From NCBI RefSeq assembly GCF_019312595.1, contig NZ_JAHWDQ010000001.1:1676926-1740925 (forward strand): 64,000 nt of DNA. Direction: 5' to 3'. A model generated the notes under the pieces. That model worked only from the letters and a program-made list of their open reading frames with translations. It did no database searches and was not told where the DNA came from. Shown piece by piece: positions 18,013 through 28,621 of the stretch (within the stretch, counting starts at the first letter, position 1; every line of letters begins with the position of its first letter). Position numbers and translations under genes: made by a program. The DNA is from Zhongshania aquimaris. Its GTDB lineage: Bacteria; Pseudomonadota; Gammaproteobacteria; Pseudomonadales; Spongiibacteraceae.

Positions 18013-18813
18013 CTATCTCCCACCTTTCACGGTTGAGCGCGTGTAAGTCCAAATCAGCAGACCGCCACCAATTGCAATCATAGGCAGCGACAACTCCTGC
18101 CCACGCGTCATCCAACCAAGCATATCAAAACCAATATGGCTATCCGGCTCACGAACAAACTCCACTAGAAAGCGGAAGCTTCCATAGCACAGCAAAAATA
18201 AAGACCCAGCAGCATAGGGGGGCCTCTGCTTGCGGGTAAACAAAAATATAATCAAAAACAACACGACGCCTTCGAGCATAAATTGATAGAGCTGCGACGG
18301 ATGCCTTGGCAGCTGCATCGGATCACGCGGAAACAACATGCCCCAGGGTTGATCCGTAGGACGCCCCCACAACTCTTGACCAATAAAATTCCCCAGGCGC
18401 CCCAAACCGAGACCTATTGGCGCCAACGGCGCTATAAAATCCCAAAGCGACGCAACCGGTACCTGGATTCGACGGGCATACAACGCCACCGCCACAACCA
18501 CACCTAGCAAGCCACCGTGAAAAGCCATTCCCCCTTCCCACACGCGGAACAACCAGAGAGGGTCTTGTAAAAACTGCGGGAAATTGTAAAACAGCACGTA
18601 GCCAAACCGGCCGCCAACGATGACACCCACCGCGCCGTAAAAAATCAGATCTTCAACTTGAGACTCATTCACCGGACTCCAAGCCTGCTTTGTTCGACTT
18701 TTGGCGATATACCACGCCGCGGCAAAACCCGCCAAATACATTAGCCCATACCAATGTATCGCCAACGGGCCAATCTCTACCGCCACAGGATCAAAACCCG
18801 GATGTATCAACAT
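18013..18813 (-). CDS. lgt: Phosphatidylglycerol–prolipoprotein diacylglyceryl transferase
   Basis: 266 residues, seven membrane spans. Lgt attaches diacylglycerol to the lipobox cysteine of prolipoproteins. [13 protein letters not shown] holds the essential His/Tyr region, and [20 protein letters not shown] is the Lgt signature. The lgt-thyA-folA order is conserved in pseudomonads and relatives. It follows the TauE-like gene by 3 nt. Confidence 0.96.
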   Translation of the reverse strand: MLIHPGFDPVAVEIGPLAIHWYGLMYLAGFAAAWYIAKSRTKQAWSPVNESQVEDLIFYGAVGVIVGGRFGYVLFYNFPQFLQDPLWLFRVWEGGMAFHGGLLGVVVAVALYARRIQVPVASLWDFIAPLAPIGLGLGRLGNFIGQELWGRPTDQPWGMLFPRDPMQLPRHPSQLYQFMLEGVVLFLIIFLFTRKQRPPYAAGSLFLLCYGSFRFLVEFVREPDSHIGFDMLGWMTRGQELSLPMIAIGGGLLIWTYTRSTVKGGR

Positions 18814-18816
18814 GCC

Positions 18817-19608
18817 TTATAGCGCTCCCAAAATGAACTGACCACCAACAAATAATAAAAACAGCGCGAAACACTGCTTCAAACGTCGCGCCGAAAGTCG
18901 TTGCGCCAATATCGCCCCTAGCTTAGCAAAGGGCGCACTCAACAACACAATACCGATAAAAGCCGGCAAATAGACAAACCCAAAACTGTAGGCAGGCAAA
19001 TCTTGATGACCAAAACCGGCCACCATATTACTTGCCGACCCCACTAAAGCAATAGGCAGGCCGCAAGCGGCGGAGGTTGCCACCGCCGCTTGCATGCGCA
19101 CATTGCACCACGTCAAATACGGCACAGTTAAGGCGCCTCCGCCAATACCAAACAGCGCAGAAACGTAGCCTACACCACTCCCAACTGCAGCCAAACCCAA
19201 GGCTTTAGGAAGCTGGCGCGATGCCGCCGGCACCGCACCCAAGCCCATGTAAGCGGCAATAATAAGACTAAATACGCCGAAGGCTAACTTTAACGCCGCA
19301 CCAGAAAGTGTTGCCGCGGTAGCCACACCAAACACCACACCAACCGCGATACCTGGAGCCAAACTTCGCCAGCACAGCCAATCAACATTGCCCAGCTTAT
19401 GGTGGGCCCGCACCGAACTAATCGACGTCACCACAATCGTTGCGAGCGAGGTGCCCACCGCCAACTGCATTGACACCTCTGGCGCCACCGACAATAGACC
19501 AAAACAGAAAACCAATGCGGGAACAATAACCAAGCCACCGCCAACACCGAACAAGCCAGCTGCCAAGCCCGCAAACGCGCCAACGGTCAAATAAACCAAT
19601 AAAATCAT
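18817..19608 (-). CDS. TauE/SafE family membrane exporter
   Basis: About 263 residues from the ATG at 19608, with eight predicted membrane spans in two repeats. Each repeat has a glycine-rich motif (AGLFGVGGGLVIVPAL and SALFGIGGGALTVPYL). Members export sulfite, sulfoacetate or other organic anions; the substrate here cannot be read from sequence. The longer in-frame extension to 19722 would run into the divergent NRDE gene promoter and is unlikely. Confidence 0.88.
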   Translation of the reverse strand: MILLVYLTVGAFAGLAAGLFGVGGGLVIVPALVFCFGLLSVAPEVSMQLAVGTSLATIVVTSISSVRAHHKLGNVDWLCWRSLAPGIAVGVVFGVATAATLSGAALKLAFGVFSLIIAAYMGLGAVPAASRQLPKALGLAAVGSGVGYVSALFGIGGGALTVPYLTWCNVRMQAAVATSAACGLPIALVGSASNMVAGFGHQDLPAYSFGFVYLPAFIGIVLLSAPFAKLGAILAQRLSARRLKQCFALFLLFVGGQFILGAL

Positions 19609-19676
19609 GCCGCCGAAGTCTCGTGCAAAGCTGCTATTATGACGGCCAAACCCTACAAAAAACAGCGAATGAAGCA

Positions 19677-20423
19677 ATGTGCCTGATATTATTAAGCTGG
19701 CAAAACGACCCCGAGCACCCACTGATTGTCGCAGCCAACCGAGACGAATTCTTCCAGCGCCCGACCCTCGCCGCCAACTTTTGGCCTGAGCACCCTGAAA
19801 TATTAGCGGGTCGAGATTTAGAATTCGGCGGCAGCTGGTTGGGCATCAGCCGTCTAGGTCGATTTGCAGCGGTGACTAACCTGCGCGAAGTTGTCGCCAG
19901 CGGCGACCGCAGCCGCGGAGATTTAGTAAAAGATTTTCTATTGAGCACACAAAGCAGTAGTCAATTTGCCGAGCAACTAGAGTCTGAGAAAAGCCATTAC
20001 CGCCCCTTTAATTTCGTCGCCAGCGACGGCAATTCATTTTGCTATATCAATAATGTCGAGGCGGGCTGGCAAACATTAGCCCCGGGAATTTACGCCATTG
20101 GCAATATTCCGCGCAGCGATGAAAATGCGAAAACCATAAAAGGTCGCGAGGACATGAGCGAATTGATGGCAGAGCACGTCAGCCCTCAAAAACTACTTAA
20201 CTTACTGCAAGATAAGACACCAACCATCGTTAGCGACGACGAGATACACAAGGCATTGTCCAGTCGCTTTGTTAGTTTTGACGGCTATGGCACCCGCTCA
20301 AGTAGCATTGTAATCGCAAGCGACGATGGCTGCTGGGATGTTTGGGAAAAACAATATGCGATAAACGCCTCACAACAAGAAACGCTTCAACACTTTAACT
20401 TTACGACGCGCCCGAATAGCTGA
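19677..20423 (+). CDS. NRDE (TANGO2) family protein
   Basis: 248 residues beginning MCLILLSWQ, with the diagnostic N-R-D-E at about residues 20-23 (VAANRDEFFQRPT), then LAGRDLEFGGSWLGIS. The family includes eukaryotic TANGO2; bacterial members have been linked to haem handling and an Ntn-hydrolase-like fold, with Cys2 as candidate nucleophile. The function here is an inference. It is divergent from the TauE-like gene and convergent with ptsP, whose stop is only 2 nt away. Confidence 0.88.
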   Translation: MCLILLSWQNDPEHPLIVAANRDEFFQRPTLAANFWPEHPEILAGRDLEFGGSWLGISRLGRFAAVTNLREVVASGDRSRGDLVKDFLLSTQSSSQFAEQLESEKSHYRPFNFVASDGNSFCYINNVEAGWQTLAPGIYAIGNIPRSDENAKTIKGREDMSELMAEHVSPQKLLNLLQDKTPTIVSDDEIHKALSSRFVSFDGYGTRSSSIVIASDDGCWDVWEKQYAINASQQETLQHFNFTTRPNS

Positions 20424-20425
20424 AG

Positions 20426-22693
20426 CTACGCGCCCACCGGCTGCAATAGGCGCTCCATACCAATGTCAATCATCGCCCTGCGCAGCAATGCTTTTACTTC
20501 GTCAGCAGTATCGACCTGCATAGCTGCGCTCAACAACCCCTCAAGGTCATCAAATCGGCAACTTCGGATTACCGCCTTCACCCTGAGCAAACTATTATCA
20601 TTCATAGACAGCATGTCGTAGCCCATCGCCATCAACAGCAGAACCGCCGCAGGATCACCTGCCAGCTCACCGCAAATACCCACCGGCTTACCTTCCGCAT
20701 GCGCCGCATCCACCACCTGCTGCAGGCTATTTAACACCGCGGGGTGATAGGCATGATACAAATCTGCGACCCGGGTATTATTACGATCCACCGCCAATAG
20801 ATATTGGGTTAAATCGTTCGAACCCACTGACAAGAAATCAACCCGCCGCGCCAATTGACGCGCCTGATAGACGGCGGCCGGAACCTCAACCATGACACCT
20901 ATAGGCGGCAAAGTGATATCCCAGCCATCTTCAACCAGCTCGTCGTAGGCTCGCCGCACAAGCTCTAAAGCTTCATCCACCTCCTGCACATTACTAATCA
21001 TCGGCAACATAATGCGCAGATTATTCAGCCCTTCACTGGCCTTGAGCATCGCCCTAACTTGCACCAAAAATATCTCGGGATGATCCAAGGTAACGCGTAT
21101 GCCGCGCCAGCCTAAAAACGGGTTTTCTTCTTCGATGGGGAAATACGGCAAGGCCTTATCACCACCGATATCGAGGGTACGCATGGTAACGGGCAGCGGC
21201 GCAAAGGCGATTAATTGCTCGCGATAGATTGCCCGCTGCTCTTCCTCACTGGGAAAACGTTCGCGCAGTAAAAATGGAATTTCAGTTCGATACAAGCCAA
21301 CGCCTTCTGCGCCGCGATCCAATGAACGCGCCACATCCGCCATCAAACCTGTATTCACCCACAGCGGCATACGATGACCGTCCAGGGTTTCACTTTGCAG
21401 GTCGCGTAATGCTTCTAGGCCTTGAGTGAGAACCTGATCCTCTTCCGACACCGAGCGAAAATGCTCGTAAACCTCGGCGGATGGGTTGTAGTGCACATAC
21501 CCAGAGTAGCCATCAACAATCAGATTGGCATTTTCAATTTGGGTATATGGCAAATCAGCGGCACCCATTACCGTGGGTATACCCATTGCTCTCGCCAAAA
21601 TAGCGACGTGAGAATTGCTAGAGCCACGCACCGACACCATGCCGACCAGTTTTTCTCGCGGTACCTCTCCCAACATCGAAGCGGTTAACTCTTCGCCGAC
21701 TAAAATGGTTTTATCTGGATACTCTGCTGGCTCAACATCGCTGGTCTGCAGATACGCCAACACCCGCCGCCCCAAATCCTTGATGTCGGTGGCGCGCTCC
21801 TTGAAGTAGGCGTCCTCCATCATCTCAAAGGTGCGGATATGACTAGACATGACTTGGCTTAGAGCGCCCTGCGCCCACTCGCCTTCATTGATCTTTTTAA
21901 CGACCTCAGCAGCCCAGGTACCGTCATCAATAATGCGTAAATACACATCAAACAGGGCGTGCTCATCAGCGGGTAACTGGGTAAGTAATTTTTCGCTCAG
22001 CGCGTGAATATCTGTTCGCACTGCCTGCAAAGCGGCCTGAAATGCCTGTAACTCAAGCTGTGGGTCATCGCTCTGCCGTCTCGGCACCGAGTGCAGCTCT
22101 GCTATTGGCGCAACGATCACTGCGCGCCCAATGGCTATCCCGGTTGCACCGGCGATACCTTTAAACGACGCCGTTGCGCCGACGGCATTCTGAGAGGTAG
22201 TAATCGAGCCGGTCGCGCGAGCGTGGGCGATAACACCCGCCAACTGCGCCGACATAGTCACTAAAAACGCCTCTTCATTTTCATCGAAGCGACGGCTGTC
22301 TTTCTGCTGGACAACCAAAACGCCCATCACCGAGCGCTGGTGAATAATGGGGGCACCCAAAAAGGAGTGATACTGCTCTTCGCCAATGCCGGGCAAATAT
22401 AGGAAATTCGGGTGCTTTTCCGCGTGATCCAAATTAATAGGCTCTTCGCGACGGGCAACTTGCCCCACCAAACCCTCATCGGGACCAAGGCTGATTTTAC
22501 CAATGAGATCCGGATTTAAACCTTGGTTTGCCATAAAAATCAGGCGCCCAGAGTCAGGGTCTCGCAAATATACCGTGCATACCTCAGTGCCCATGACTTC
22601 GGCGATGCGACTTACAATAATGTCCAAGGCTGACTGCAAATTACCGGCAGCATTTACCGCCTGAACAATACTGCGCAGCGCCTCTAGCATCAT
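20426..22693 (-). CDS. ptsP: Phosphoenolpyruvate–protein phosphotransferase PtsP (EI-Ntr)
   Basis: 755 residues. An N-terminal GAF domain (about 1-160) is followed by the EI domains. The phosphorylated histidine lies in [19 protein letters not shown] (about residue 361). The C-terminal PEP-binding barrel has [20 protein letters not shown]-like and [10 protein letters not shown] motifs. PtsP starts the nitrogen-related phosphotransfer chain that regulates metabolism and K+ transport. Its start overlaps the rppH stop (ATGA), the classical rppH-ptsP pair. Confidence 0.96.
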   Translation of the reverse strand: MMLEALRSIVQAVNAAGNLQSALDIIVSRIAEVMGTEVCTVYLRDPDSGRLIFMANQGLNPDLIGKISLGPDEGLVGQVARREEPINLDHAEKHPNFLYLPGIGEEQYHSFLGAPIIHQRSVMGVLVVQQKDSRRFDENEEAFLVTMSAQLAGVIAHARATGSITTSQNAVGATASFKGIAGATGIAIGRAVIVAPIAELHSVPRRQSDDPQLELQAFQAALQAVRTDIHALSEKLLTQLPADEHALFDVYLRIIDDGTWAAEVVKKINEGEWAQGALSQVMSSHIRTFEMMEDAYFKERATDIKDLGRRVLAYLQTSDVEPAEYPDKTILVGEELTASMLGEVPREKLVGMVSVRGSSNSHVAILARAMGIPTVMGAADLPYTQIENANLIVDGYSGYVHYNPSAEVYEHFRSVSEEDQVLTQGLEALRDLQSETLDGHRMPLWVNTGLMADVARSLDRGAEGVGLYRTEIPFLLRERFPSEEEQRAIYREQLIAFAPLPVTMRTLDIGGDKALPYFPIEEENPFLGWRGIRVTLDHPEIFLVQVRAMLKASEGLNNLRIMLPMISNVQEVDEALELVRRAYDELVEDGWDITLPPIGVMVEVPAAVYQARQLARRVDFLSVGSNDLTQYLLAVDRNNTRVADLYHAYHPAVLNSLQQVVDAAHAEGKPVGICGELAGDPAAVLLLMAMGYDMLSMNDNSLLRVKAVIRSCRFDDLEGLLSAAMQVDTADEVKALLRRAMIDIGMERLLQPVGA

Positions 22694-23196
22694 AGTAATT
22701 CACCAGTCGTGGCATCTTTCACCAGGCGAGCATGTCGAGGGGCCAGTTCTTTCATGGCGCGCCGATAAACTTCTCGCTTAAACGCAACCACCTGACCCAG
22801 AGGATACCAGTAACTCACCCACTGCCAATGATCGAATTCAGCCTTGTCACCGCAATTAAAACTGACTTTGGTGTCAGCGGCCTTCATTTGCAGCAAAAAC
22901 CATTTTTGCTTCTGACCAATACACAGCGGCTTATTGTCGCGCCGAATTAAGCGCTGGGGAAGTCGATAGCGAAGCCAACCACGCGTGCAGGCAAGTAGAC
23001 TTACGTCATCCTCACGCAAACCAACTTCCTCGTACAACTCCCGATACAAGGCTGCCTCTGGCGATTCGCCCTCGTGAATACCGCCCTGCGGAAATTGCCA
23101 CGCACTTTGACCAACACGGCGCGCCCACAACACCTGACCCTGCTCATTTGCAAGCACGATGCCAACGTTGGGACGAAATCCATCCGAGTCAATCAC
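22690..23196 (-). CDS. rppH: RNA pyrophosphohydrolase RppH
   Basis: 168 residues. The Nudix box reads [20 protein letters not shown] followed by VGL. The family opening [20 protein letters not shown] and the WLRYRLP element are present. RppH removes pyrophosphate from mRNA 5' ends to start decay. It is the first gene of rppH-ptsP and divergent from the HAD hydrolase. Confidence 0.96.
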   Translation of the reverse strand: MIDSDGFRPNVGIVLANEQGQVLWARRVGQSAWQFPQGGIHEGESPEAALYRELYEEVGLREDDVSLLACTRGWLRYRLPQRLIRRDNKPLCIGQKQKWFLLQMKAADTKVSFNCGDKAEFDHWQWVSYWYPLGQVVAFKREVYRRAMKELAPRHARLVKDATTGELL

Positions 23197-23355
23197 TACA
23201 TCACCTATTGTTTTGATTTTATTTCCATTTTCTATTGTTCCACAAATTCCCGACCCTGGGAATTCACTCTATCAACAACACGATAGAAAGATGAAAATGC
23301 CATCGCCAAACGCTATGCTATGCCGCCTTGGCAAGCCGTCTTTTTGGAGATTTAC

Positions 23356-24012
23356 ATGGCCCTGGCAATTTTCGATCTCGACAACACCTTACTCGCCGGC
23401 GATAGCGACCATGCCTGGGGCGAGTTTTTAGTAGCCAAAGGTATTGTCGACAGCGGCGAGTTTAAAGCCCAAAACGACAAGTTTTATCAACAATACCAGC
23501 AAGGCGGGCTCGATATAGACGCCTATTTGCGTTTTGCCCTAAGCCCGCTAAGTAAATACGACAGTCGAGAGCTGGCCGCGATGCACGCCAATTTTATGGC
23601 TGAATACATTGCGCCTCTCAGGCTGCCAAAGGCAGATGCGCTACTCCAGAAACACCGCGATGCCGGTGACTTTGTTATGATTATTACCGCCACCAATAGT
23701 TTCGTCACCAGACCCATTGCCGAAGCCTTAGGTGTAACCACGCTGCTAGCCAGCGAAGGCGAAATTTTTAATGAGCGCTACACCGGCGAACCCAGCGGTA
23801 TACCCTGCTTCCAAAACGGCAAGGTGATCCGCCTGCAACATTGGCTTTCGGAAACCGGCCACTCACTCAGCGGCAGCTACTTTTACAGTGACTCCCACAA
23901 CGATTTACCACTATTAAAATCAGTTGATCACCCCGTCGCCGTTGACCCTGACGATACGCTGCGCGCAGCAGCGTTAGCAGCTGGATGGCCGGTTATCAGC
24001 CTTAGAAATTAA
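23356..24012 (+). CDS. HAD-IB family (SerB-like) hydrolase
   Basis: 218 residues from the ATG at 23356, which has GGAG 7 nt upstream. The HAD motif I is FDLDNTLLAGD (nucleophile Asp and acid Asp two residues on). Motif II is MIITATNSF, and motif III/IV is SDSHNDLPLLKSV. This subgroup includes phosphoserine phosphatase-like and phosphatidylglycerophosphatase-like enzymes; the substrate is unknown. A homologue stands next to rppH in pseudomonads. Confidence 0.88.
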   Translation: MALAIFDLDNTLLAGDSDHAWGEFLVAKGIVDSGEFKAQNDKFYQQYQQGGLDIDAYLRFALSPLSKYDSRELAAMHANFMAEYIAPLRLPKADALLQKHRDAGDFVMIITATNSFVTRPIAEALGVTTLLASEGEIFNERYTGEPSGIPCFQNGKVIRLQHWLSETGHSLSGSYFYSDSHNDLPLLKSVDHPVAVDPDDTLRAAALAAGWPVISLRN

Positions 24013-24024
24013 TTTCGCCCACAA

Positions 24025-24050
24025 AAAAGCCCGGTCAATGCCGGGCTTTT
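24025..24050. terminator. Bidirectional terminator between the HAD gene and gcvH
   Basis: Perfect 10-bp stem AAAAGCCCGG / CCGGGCTTTT with a 6-nt loop. It lies between two convergent genes, 13 nt from one stop and 15 nt from the other, so it can serve both. Confidence 0.9.
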
Positions 24051-24065
24051 CGCGCAAGATTAAAA

Positions 24066-24452
24066 CTACTCCTCACACTGATCGTCGTAAGCCTCTGCAT
24101 CAAGCAGGTTATCTAGCTCACTCAAATCAGAGGGCTGCATACGGAAAAACCAACCGTCGCTGTAGGGATATTCATTGACCGTTTCAGGGCTTTCATCCAA
24201 AGCGTCGTTCACTTCGATGATTTCACCAGACACTGGCGCGTAAATATCCGATGCCGCCTTGACGGACTCGACCACCGCCGCCTCATCACCCTGCGAATAC
24301 TCCGCACCTACTTCTGGCAATTCAATAAACACCACGTCACCAAGGGCGTTCTGAGCGTGGTAACTAATTCCTACAGTAATCGTGCCGTCTGACTCAAGGC
24401 GCGCCCACTCGTGGCTGCTAGCATATTTTAATTCGCTGGGGGTATTGCTCAT
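24066..24452 (-). CDS. gcvH: Glycine cleavage system H protein
   Basis: 128 residues, the usual length. The lipoylated lysine lies in [18 protein letters not shown], and the N-terminal [15 protein letters not shown] is typical. GcvH carries the aminomethyl group between the P and T proteins. Neither gcvT nor gcvP is adjacent, so it is either a dispersed system or a stand-alone lipoyl carrier. It follows the iron-permease gene by 73 nt and may have its own promoter. Confidence 0.95.
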   Translation of the reverse strand: MSNTPSELKYASSHEWARLESDGTITVGISYHAQNALGDVVFIELPEVGAEYSQGDEAAVVESVKAASDIYAPVSGEIIEVNDALDESPETVNEYPYSDGWFFRMQPSDLSELDNLLDAEAYDDQCEE

Positions 24453-24525
24453 TTAATGGCCGTCCTCTGCTGACGATTCGTTAGATTTGCGCATTTTAAC
24501 GCCGCGCTCGACAAATACAAAGTGC

Positions 24526-26199
24526 TCAATGACGACTGCGACTGATACTGATTACTACTGGGATTAATCCAGCCGCTACCAAGGCCAATGCAGGCAGTGC
24601 AGCAAGCTGCCACTGCCCCTCTGCCGTCATCTCGTAAATTCGTACCGCTAGCGTGTCCCATCCGTAGGGACGAAGCAATAAAGTCGCGGGCATCTCTTTC
24701 ATCACATCCACAAACACCAGGACCATCGCCGTCAGTAAACCGGGCCTCAGCATTGGCAAATAAATGCGCCACACGAGCTCACCGCCGTGAGCACCCAAAG
24801 TGCGAGCCACCTCAGGTAAGCTGGGACGAATACGCTCTAAAGACGATTCCAAGGGACCGCTGGCAACGGCTAAAAAGCGAATCCAGTAAGCAGCCAACAG
24901 GGTTGCGATAGACCCCACTAGCACCGGCACCGGTGACATGCCTAACCAGCGCTGAACAGGGATAAAAACCTGGTTATCCATAAACGTAAACGACAGCATG
25001 ATACCCACCGCCAAGACTGAGCCCGGCAGGGCGTACCCCAGCTGCGCCACGCTAAAAAAACCGCCGCGCTTAAATTGGCGACGATTAAAAGCCAGCACTA
25101 GCGCCAAAAATACCGTGATCGCTGCAGCGAGACCAGCCAATAACACTGTGTGTTGCAGCAATTCAAAAAACCGCTGATTAAGTTGCGCGACGCCTTCGTC
25201 GACCGCCCATACCAGCAATTGCAAAACCGGCAACACAAACGCAAGCGCTAACACCACACTACAGCATATGGTCATTGCCCAAGCTTTTACCGGCTTCACG
25301 GCAAAACGGTAGCGATGCTGCAAGCGTCCGCCCTGCACAAACCGGCGGCCACCGCGGGAGCGACGTTCGGCAAACAAGGTTAACGCCACAAACAACAGCA
25401 GTATCGAGGCTAGCTGTGCGGCGGCTTGAATATTAAAAAAACCAAACCACGACTTGTAAATGGCGGTGGTAAAGGTGTCGTAATTAAATACCGCGACGGT
25501 GCCAAAATCCGCCAAGGTCTCCATCATCGCCAAGCTCACGCCCGCCACAATGGCCGGCCTCGCCATCGGCAGCGCTACGCGATAAAACGCCTGCCAAGGA
25601 TTGCAACCCAGTACCCGCGCCGCCTCGGTGGTATCGCTGCTCTGCGAAAGAAAGGCACTTCGCGCCAGCATGTAAACGTAGGGATACAAAACTAAAGAGA
25701 AAACAATAACGACAGTCAGTGCATTGCGCACATCCATGCTGCCGTATTGCTGACCAAACTGCAGCCGCAAAAAGCTCTGCAGCGGCCCACCAAAATCAAA
25801 GACGCCAAGAATAACAAACGCCATCACATAGGCCGGCACCGCCAAGGGCAACATTAGCAGCCATTCGAACCACGCACGACCGGGAAATTCGCACATCACC
25901 GTCAACCATGCCAAGCCTATACCCAACACGCTGACCAGTATTGCCACGCCCACCAACAGCACCAAGGTGTTGAATAATAAGCTGGCCAACTGAGTGGCAA
26001 TTAAATGCTGCCAGACCTCAGTTTGCGCCGAGCCCCAACTCATCACCACGACCAAGATCGGCGCCATCACTGCAAGCACAGCGGCAACACCAATTAATCG
26101 CAATAACCATAGACCAGCGGCCGATCGACGCGGTGCGCCACCGGCCTCTGACAAAGCAAACTCTTGGGATTCGAACAATGGCCGTGGCGTATCGAGCAC
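24526..26199 (-). CDS. Ferric-iron ABC transporter permease (FbpB/SfuB type)
   Basis: 557 residues, about twelve membrane spans in two tandem BPD-transp-1 halves. Each half has an EAA-type loop (EAARVLGCNPWQAFYRVALP and EVARTLGAHGGELVWRIYLP). This duplicated architecture is typical of Fe3+ permeases FbpB/SfuB. The GTG start directly follows the TGA of the binding-protein gene. The ATPase (FbpC) is not in the window, so it must be encoded elsewhere or shared. Confidence 0.9.
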   Translation of the reverse strand: MLDTPRPLFESQEFALSEAGGAPRRSAAGLWLLRLIGVAAVLAVMAPILVVVMSWGSAQTEVWQHLIATQLASLLFNTLVLLVGVAILVSVLGIGLAWLTVMCEFPGRAWFEWLLMLPLAVPAYVMAFVILGVFDFGGPLQSFLRLQFGQQYGSMDVRNALTVVIVFSLVLYPYVYMLARSAFLSQSSDTTEAARVLGCNPWQAFYRVALPMARPAIVAGVSLAMMETLADFGTVAVFNYDTFTTAIYKSWFGFFNIQAAAQLASILLLFVALTLFAERRSRGGRRFVQGGRLQHRYRFAVKPVKAWAMTICCSVVLALAFVLPVLQLLVWAVDEGVAQLNQRFFELLQHTVLLAGLAAAITVFLALVLAFNRRQFKRGGFFSVAQLGYALPGSVLAVGIMLSFTFMDNQVFIPVQRWLGMSPVPVLVGSIATLLAAYWIRFLAVASGPLESSLERIRPSLPEVARTLGAHGGELVWRIYLPMLRPGLLTAMVLVFVDVMKEMPATLLLRPYGWDTLAVRIYEMTAEGQWQLAALPALALVAAGLIPVVISISRSRH

Positions 26200-27231
26200 T
26201 CAGCGATATCCCGCGCGATCCATCAATTTAATGGCGTCGCTCTGCAGGCGACCCGCCTCGCTCAAAGGCATCGTATCGGCGCGAAAACTTCCCCACTGAT
26301 CGATAAGCTCAGAAGGTGCGGTTTTATCGTTAACCGGATATTCCTGATTTAAGTGCGCAAAATCATACTGCGCCGAAGGCCCAGACAACCACTCCAGTAA
26401 TCGCAAGGCATTTTCTTTATGCTTGCTCGCCTTGGTGATTCCCGCCCCGGAAACATTCACATGTACGCCTCTCGCTGCAACACCCTCTCCGCCCTGATTA
26501 GCCCAGAACAAACCTATCGGCAACTCGGGGTTTTCAACTAGCATTCGGGCGAGATAATAGGTATTCACCAAGCCAACATCACACTGACCGGCCTCGATCG
26601 CCTCGACCACTTTTACATCGTTTGAGAACGGTGACACGGCCAAGTTATTTACCCACGCGCCGACAATTTGCTCGGCCTTTTCTTCACCGAAGGCCGAAAT
26701 CATACTGGCAACAAGCGACTGGTTATACACTTTCTTAGACGTACGCAGGCACAAACGCCCACTCCATTTTTCATCGGCAAGATCTTCGTAGCCCGCCAGC
26801 TCTTCCGGCTTAACGCGGTCAGTTGCATAAACAATGGTGCGGGCGCGAATGGACACACCAAACCAGCGTCCCTGCTCGTCACGTAGGGCAGGCGGAATAT
26901 TTGCCGACAGTGTTTCAGACTGAACCGCGTGCAAAATCCCCATATTGGCAGCGTGCCAAAGATTTCCCGCATCAACCGTGATTAACATATCGGCGGGCGA
27001 GTTCTCACCCTCTGCTTTTAAACGTGCCAATAACGGCCCCGCCTCATCGGTTACATAGCGGATGCTAATGCCCGTTTCTTTAGTAAAATCGTCAAAAATA
27101 GGCTTTATAAGCTGCTCGATACGCGAACTATAAACAACCAATTCCGGCCCCTTTTCGGCAGGCGGCTCACTTTTACCGCAGGCGACCAACACCAAGGTCG
27201 CCAAAAAGATCAGCGCGATTTTATGCATCAT
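26200..27231 (-). CDS. Ferric-iron ABC transporter substrate-binding lipoprotein
   Basis: 343 residues. A short signal with lipobox LVAC places the lipidated Cys at about residue 18, so it is anchored at the periplasmic side rather than free. The mature part is an FbpA/FutA-type iron-binding protein: ELVVYSSRIEQLIKPIFDDF, YVTDEAGPLLARLKAEGENS, and the C-terminal pair of tyrosines expected for iron binding near VGLVNTYYLARML. A Fur box lies 31 nt upstream of the start. First gene of the two-gene operon. Confidence 0.92.
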   Translation of the reverse strand: MMHKIALIFLATLVLVACGKSEPPAEKGPELVVYSSRIEQLIKPIFDDFTKETGISIRYVTDEAGPLLARLKAEGENSPADMLITVDAGNLWHAANMGILHAVQSETLSANIPPALRDEQGRWFGVSIRARTIVYATDRVKPEELAGYEDLADEKWSGRLCLRTSKKVYNQSLVASMISAFGEEKAEQIVGAWVNNLAVSPFSNDVKVVEAIEAGQCDVGLVNTYYLARMLVENPELPIGLFWANQGGEGVAARGVHVNVSGAGITKASKHKENALRLLEWLSGPSAQYDFAHLNQEYPVNDKTAPSELIDQWGSFRADTMPLSEAGRLQSDAIKLMDRAGYR

Positions 27232-27260
27232 CCTAGCCTCTCACAGGAAATTTGGGCGTA

Positions 27261-27280
27261 GATGATAATTATTATCATTA
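27261..27280. promoter_or_regulatory. Fur box
   Basis: Contains a perfect 8-1-8 inverted repeat, ATGATAAT-T-ATTATCAT (27262-27278), very close to the 19-bp Fur consensus built from GATAAT units. It lies 30 nt upstream of the iron-binding-protein ATG. Repression by Fe2+-Fur is therefore expected. Confidence 0.9.
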
Positions 27281-27382
27281 AACATCTCAATGTATTCCAC
27301 GATTTATTACTAGTAAATGCCGCCTAAGATCCAAATCAATCAAGGCGTCACTGAGTGTTGGTGCAATAGCTTAAGAAAAGCC

Positions 27383-28621
27383 TTACGGCTTGTCAGACAA
27401 ACCCATCGCCTTTGCGATGATTTGTCTTTTAAGAGGCAGGGCCATATCCAGCCAGCGCATACCGGTGTTTCTCAGCAATCGCAAAGGCATGGCAGGGGTT
27501 TCAAACAAGTGCTGAAAGCCTTCCATCAAGGCCATCATTGCCAAATTACCGCCCTTGCGCCGGCGCTGATAGCGGCTTAACACCGCATTATCTGCCAGTG
27601 ACAAGCCACGCTCACAGGCGCGCCGACACTCTTCGGCGAAGACCATCGCGTCTTGAAAGCCAAGATTAATGCCCTGGCCGGCTAGAGGATGAATGGTGTG
27701 CGCGGCGTCGCCGAGTAAGACCACCCCGTCGCTGACATAGTCCGCCGCATGACGCTGCCTGAGCGGAAAACTAAAACGGCGACTACTCGCCACCACCGCT
27801 CCCAATCGATGTTCAAATTTGGCGGCCAGCTCGCGGCAAAAATCATCGTCATCAAGCTGCATCAACTGTGCTGCAATCTCAGGTTTTACCGACCACACAA
27901 TGGAGCAGTAACGCTGTTCACCAGCGGCATCAGGCAGGGGCAAAAATGCCAGCGGCCCCTCAGGTAAAAATCGCTGCCAAGCGGTCTTACAATGCGGCTG
28001 CGCGGTTTCAACCGTCGCCACAATTGCATGGTGATGGTAATCCCACTCGCGGGTAACAAAGCCAGCCCAATCGCGAATCTTAGAATTGGCGCCATCGGCG
28101 GCAACCACCACAGGACTGCGAATAAGTTTGCCACCCGCCAGACTCAAATTTACGAGGCCTGGCTGTCTGTCCATGGTTTCGACAGGAGCGCCGAAGTAGC
28201 ACTTCACACGCCCGTTTTCGCGCAGATTATTAATAAGAGAGGCATTGATTAAGCGGTTTTCAACGATATGACCGAGGGCGGGGCGCCTAACCTCACTGGC
28301 CGCAAAATGGATGCGGCCAGTGCCTTCTCCATCCCACACTTCCATGTCAGTGTATGCACAGGCCCGCCGACTAACAATATCGGACCACGCGCCAAGCTCG
28401 TCTAAAAAGCCGCGCGAGGCCTCGGTAAGCGCGCTGACTCTGGCGTCAAAATCAAAAACACTGTCTTCAATTTTCGGCCAGCCTTCGCGCACCGGCTGCG
28501 CCTCAAGCAGTGCTACTTTTATCGGCAAATCAGCCACCGCCAGCGCCAGCGCGGCACCCGCCATGCCCGCCCCCACAATCACTAAATCAAAATCAGCAAT
28601 ATTCTCTGCCAACATCCGCAT
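27383..28621 (-). CDS. ubiI: UbiI/VisC-like FAD-dependent hydroxylase (ubiquinone biosynthesis)
   Basis: 412 residues. FAD Rossmann motif VIVGAGMAGAALALAVA at the N-terminus, and LLGDAAHTIHPLAGQGINLG near residue 290, the UbiH/UbiF/VisC/COQ6 signature. It hydroxylates the quinone ring precursor; the position (C5) is inferred from gene order, since E. coli has pepP-ubiH-ubiI. The ATG overlaps the ubiH stop (TAATG), with a second ATG at residue 3. Confidence 0.88.
   Translation of the reverse strand: MRMLAENIADFDLVIVGAGMAGAALALAVADLPIKVALLEAQPVREGWPKIEDSVFDFDARVSALTEASRGFLDELGAWSDIVSRRACAYTDMEVWDGEGTGRIHFAASEVRRPALGHIVENRLINASLINNLRENGRVKCYFGAPVETMDRQPGLVNLSLAGGKLIRSPVVVAADGANSKIRDWAGFVTREWDYHHHAIVATVETAQPHCKTAWQRFLPEGPLAFLPLPDAAGEQRYCSIVWSVKPEIAAQLMQLDDDDFCRELAAKFEHRLGAVVASSRRFSFPLRQRHAADYVSDGVVLLGDAAHTIHPLAGQGINLGFQDAMVFAEECRRACERGLSLADNAVLSRYQRRRKGGNLAMMALMEGFQHLFETPAMPLRLLRNTGMRWLDMALPLKRQIIAKAMGLSDKP

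Noticed and set aside
24449-24772. 107-codon minus-strand frame between gcvH and the iron permease
   Set aside because: It overlaps the 3' end of the permease in another frame and shows no protein-like pattern.
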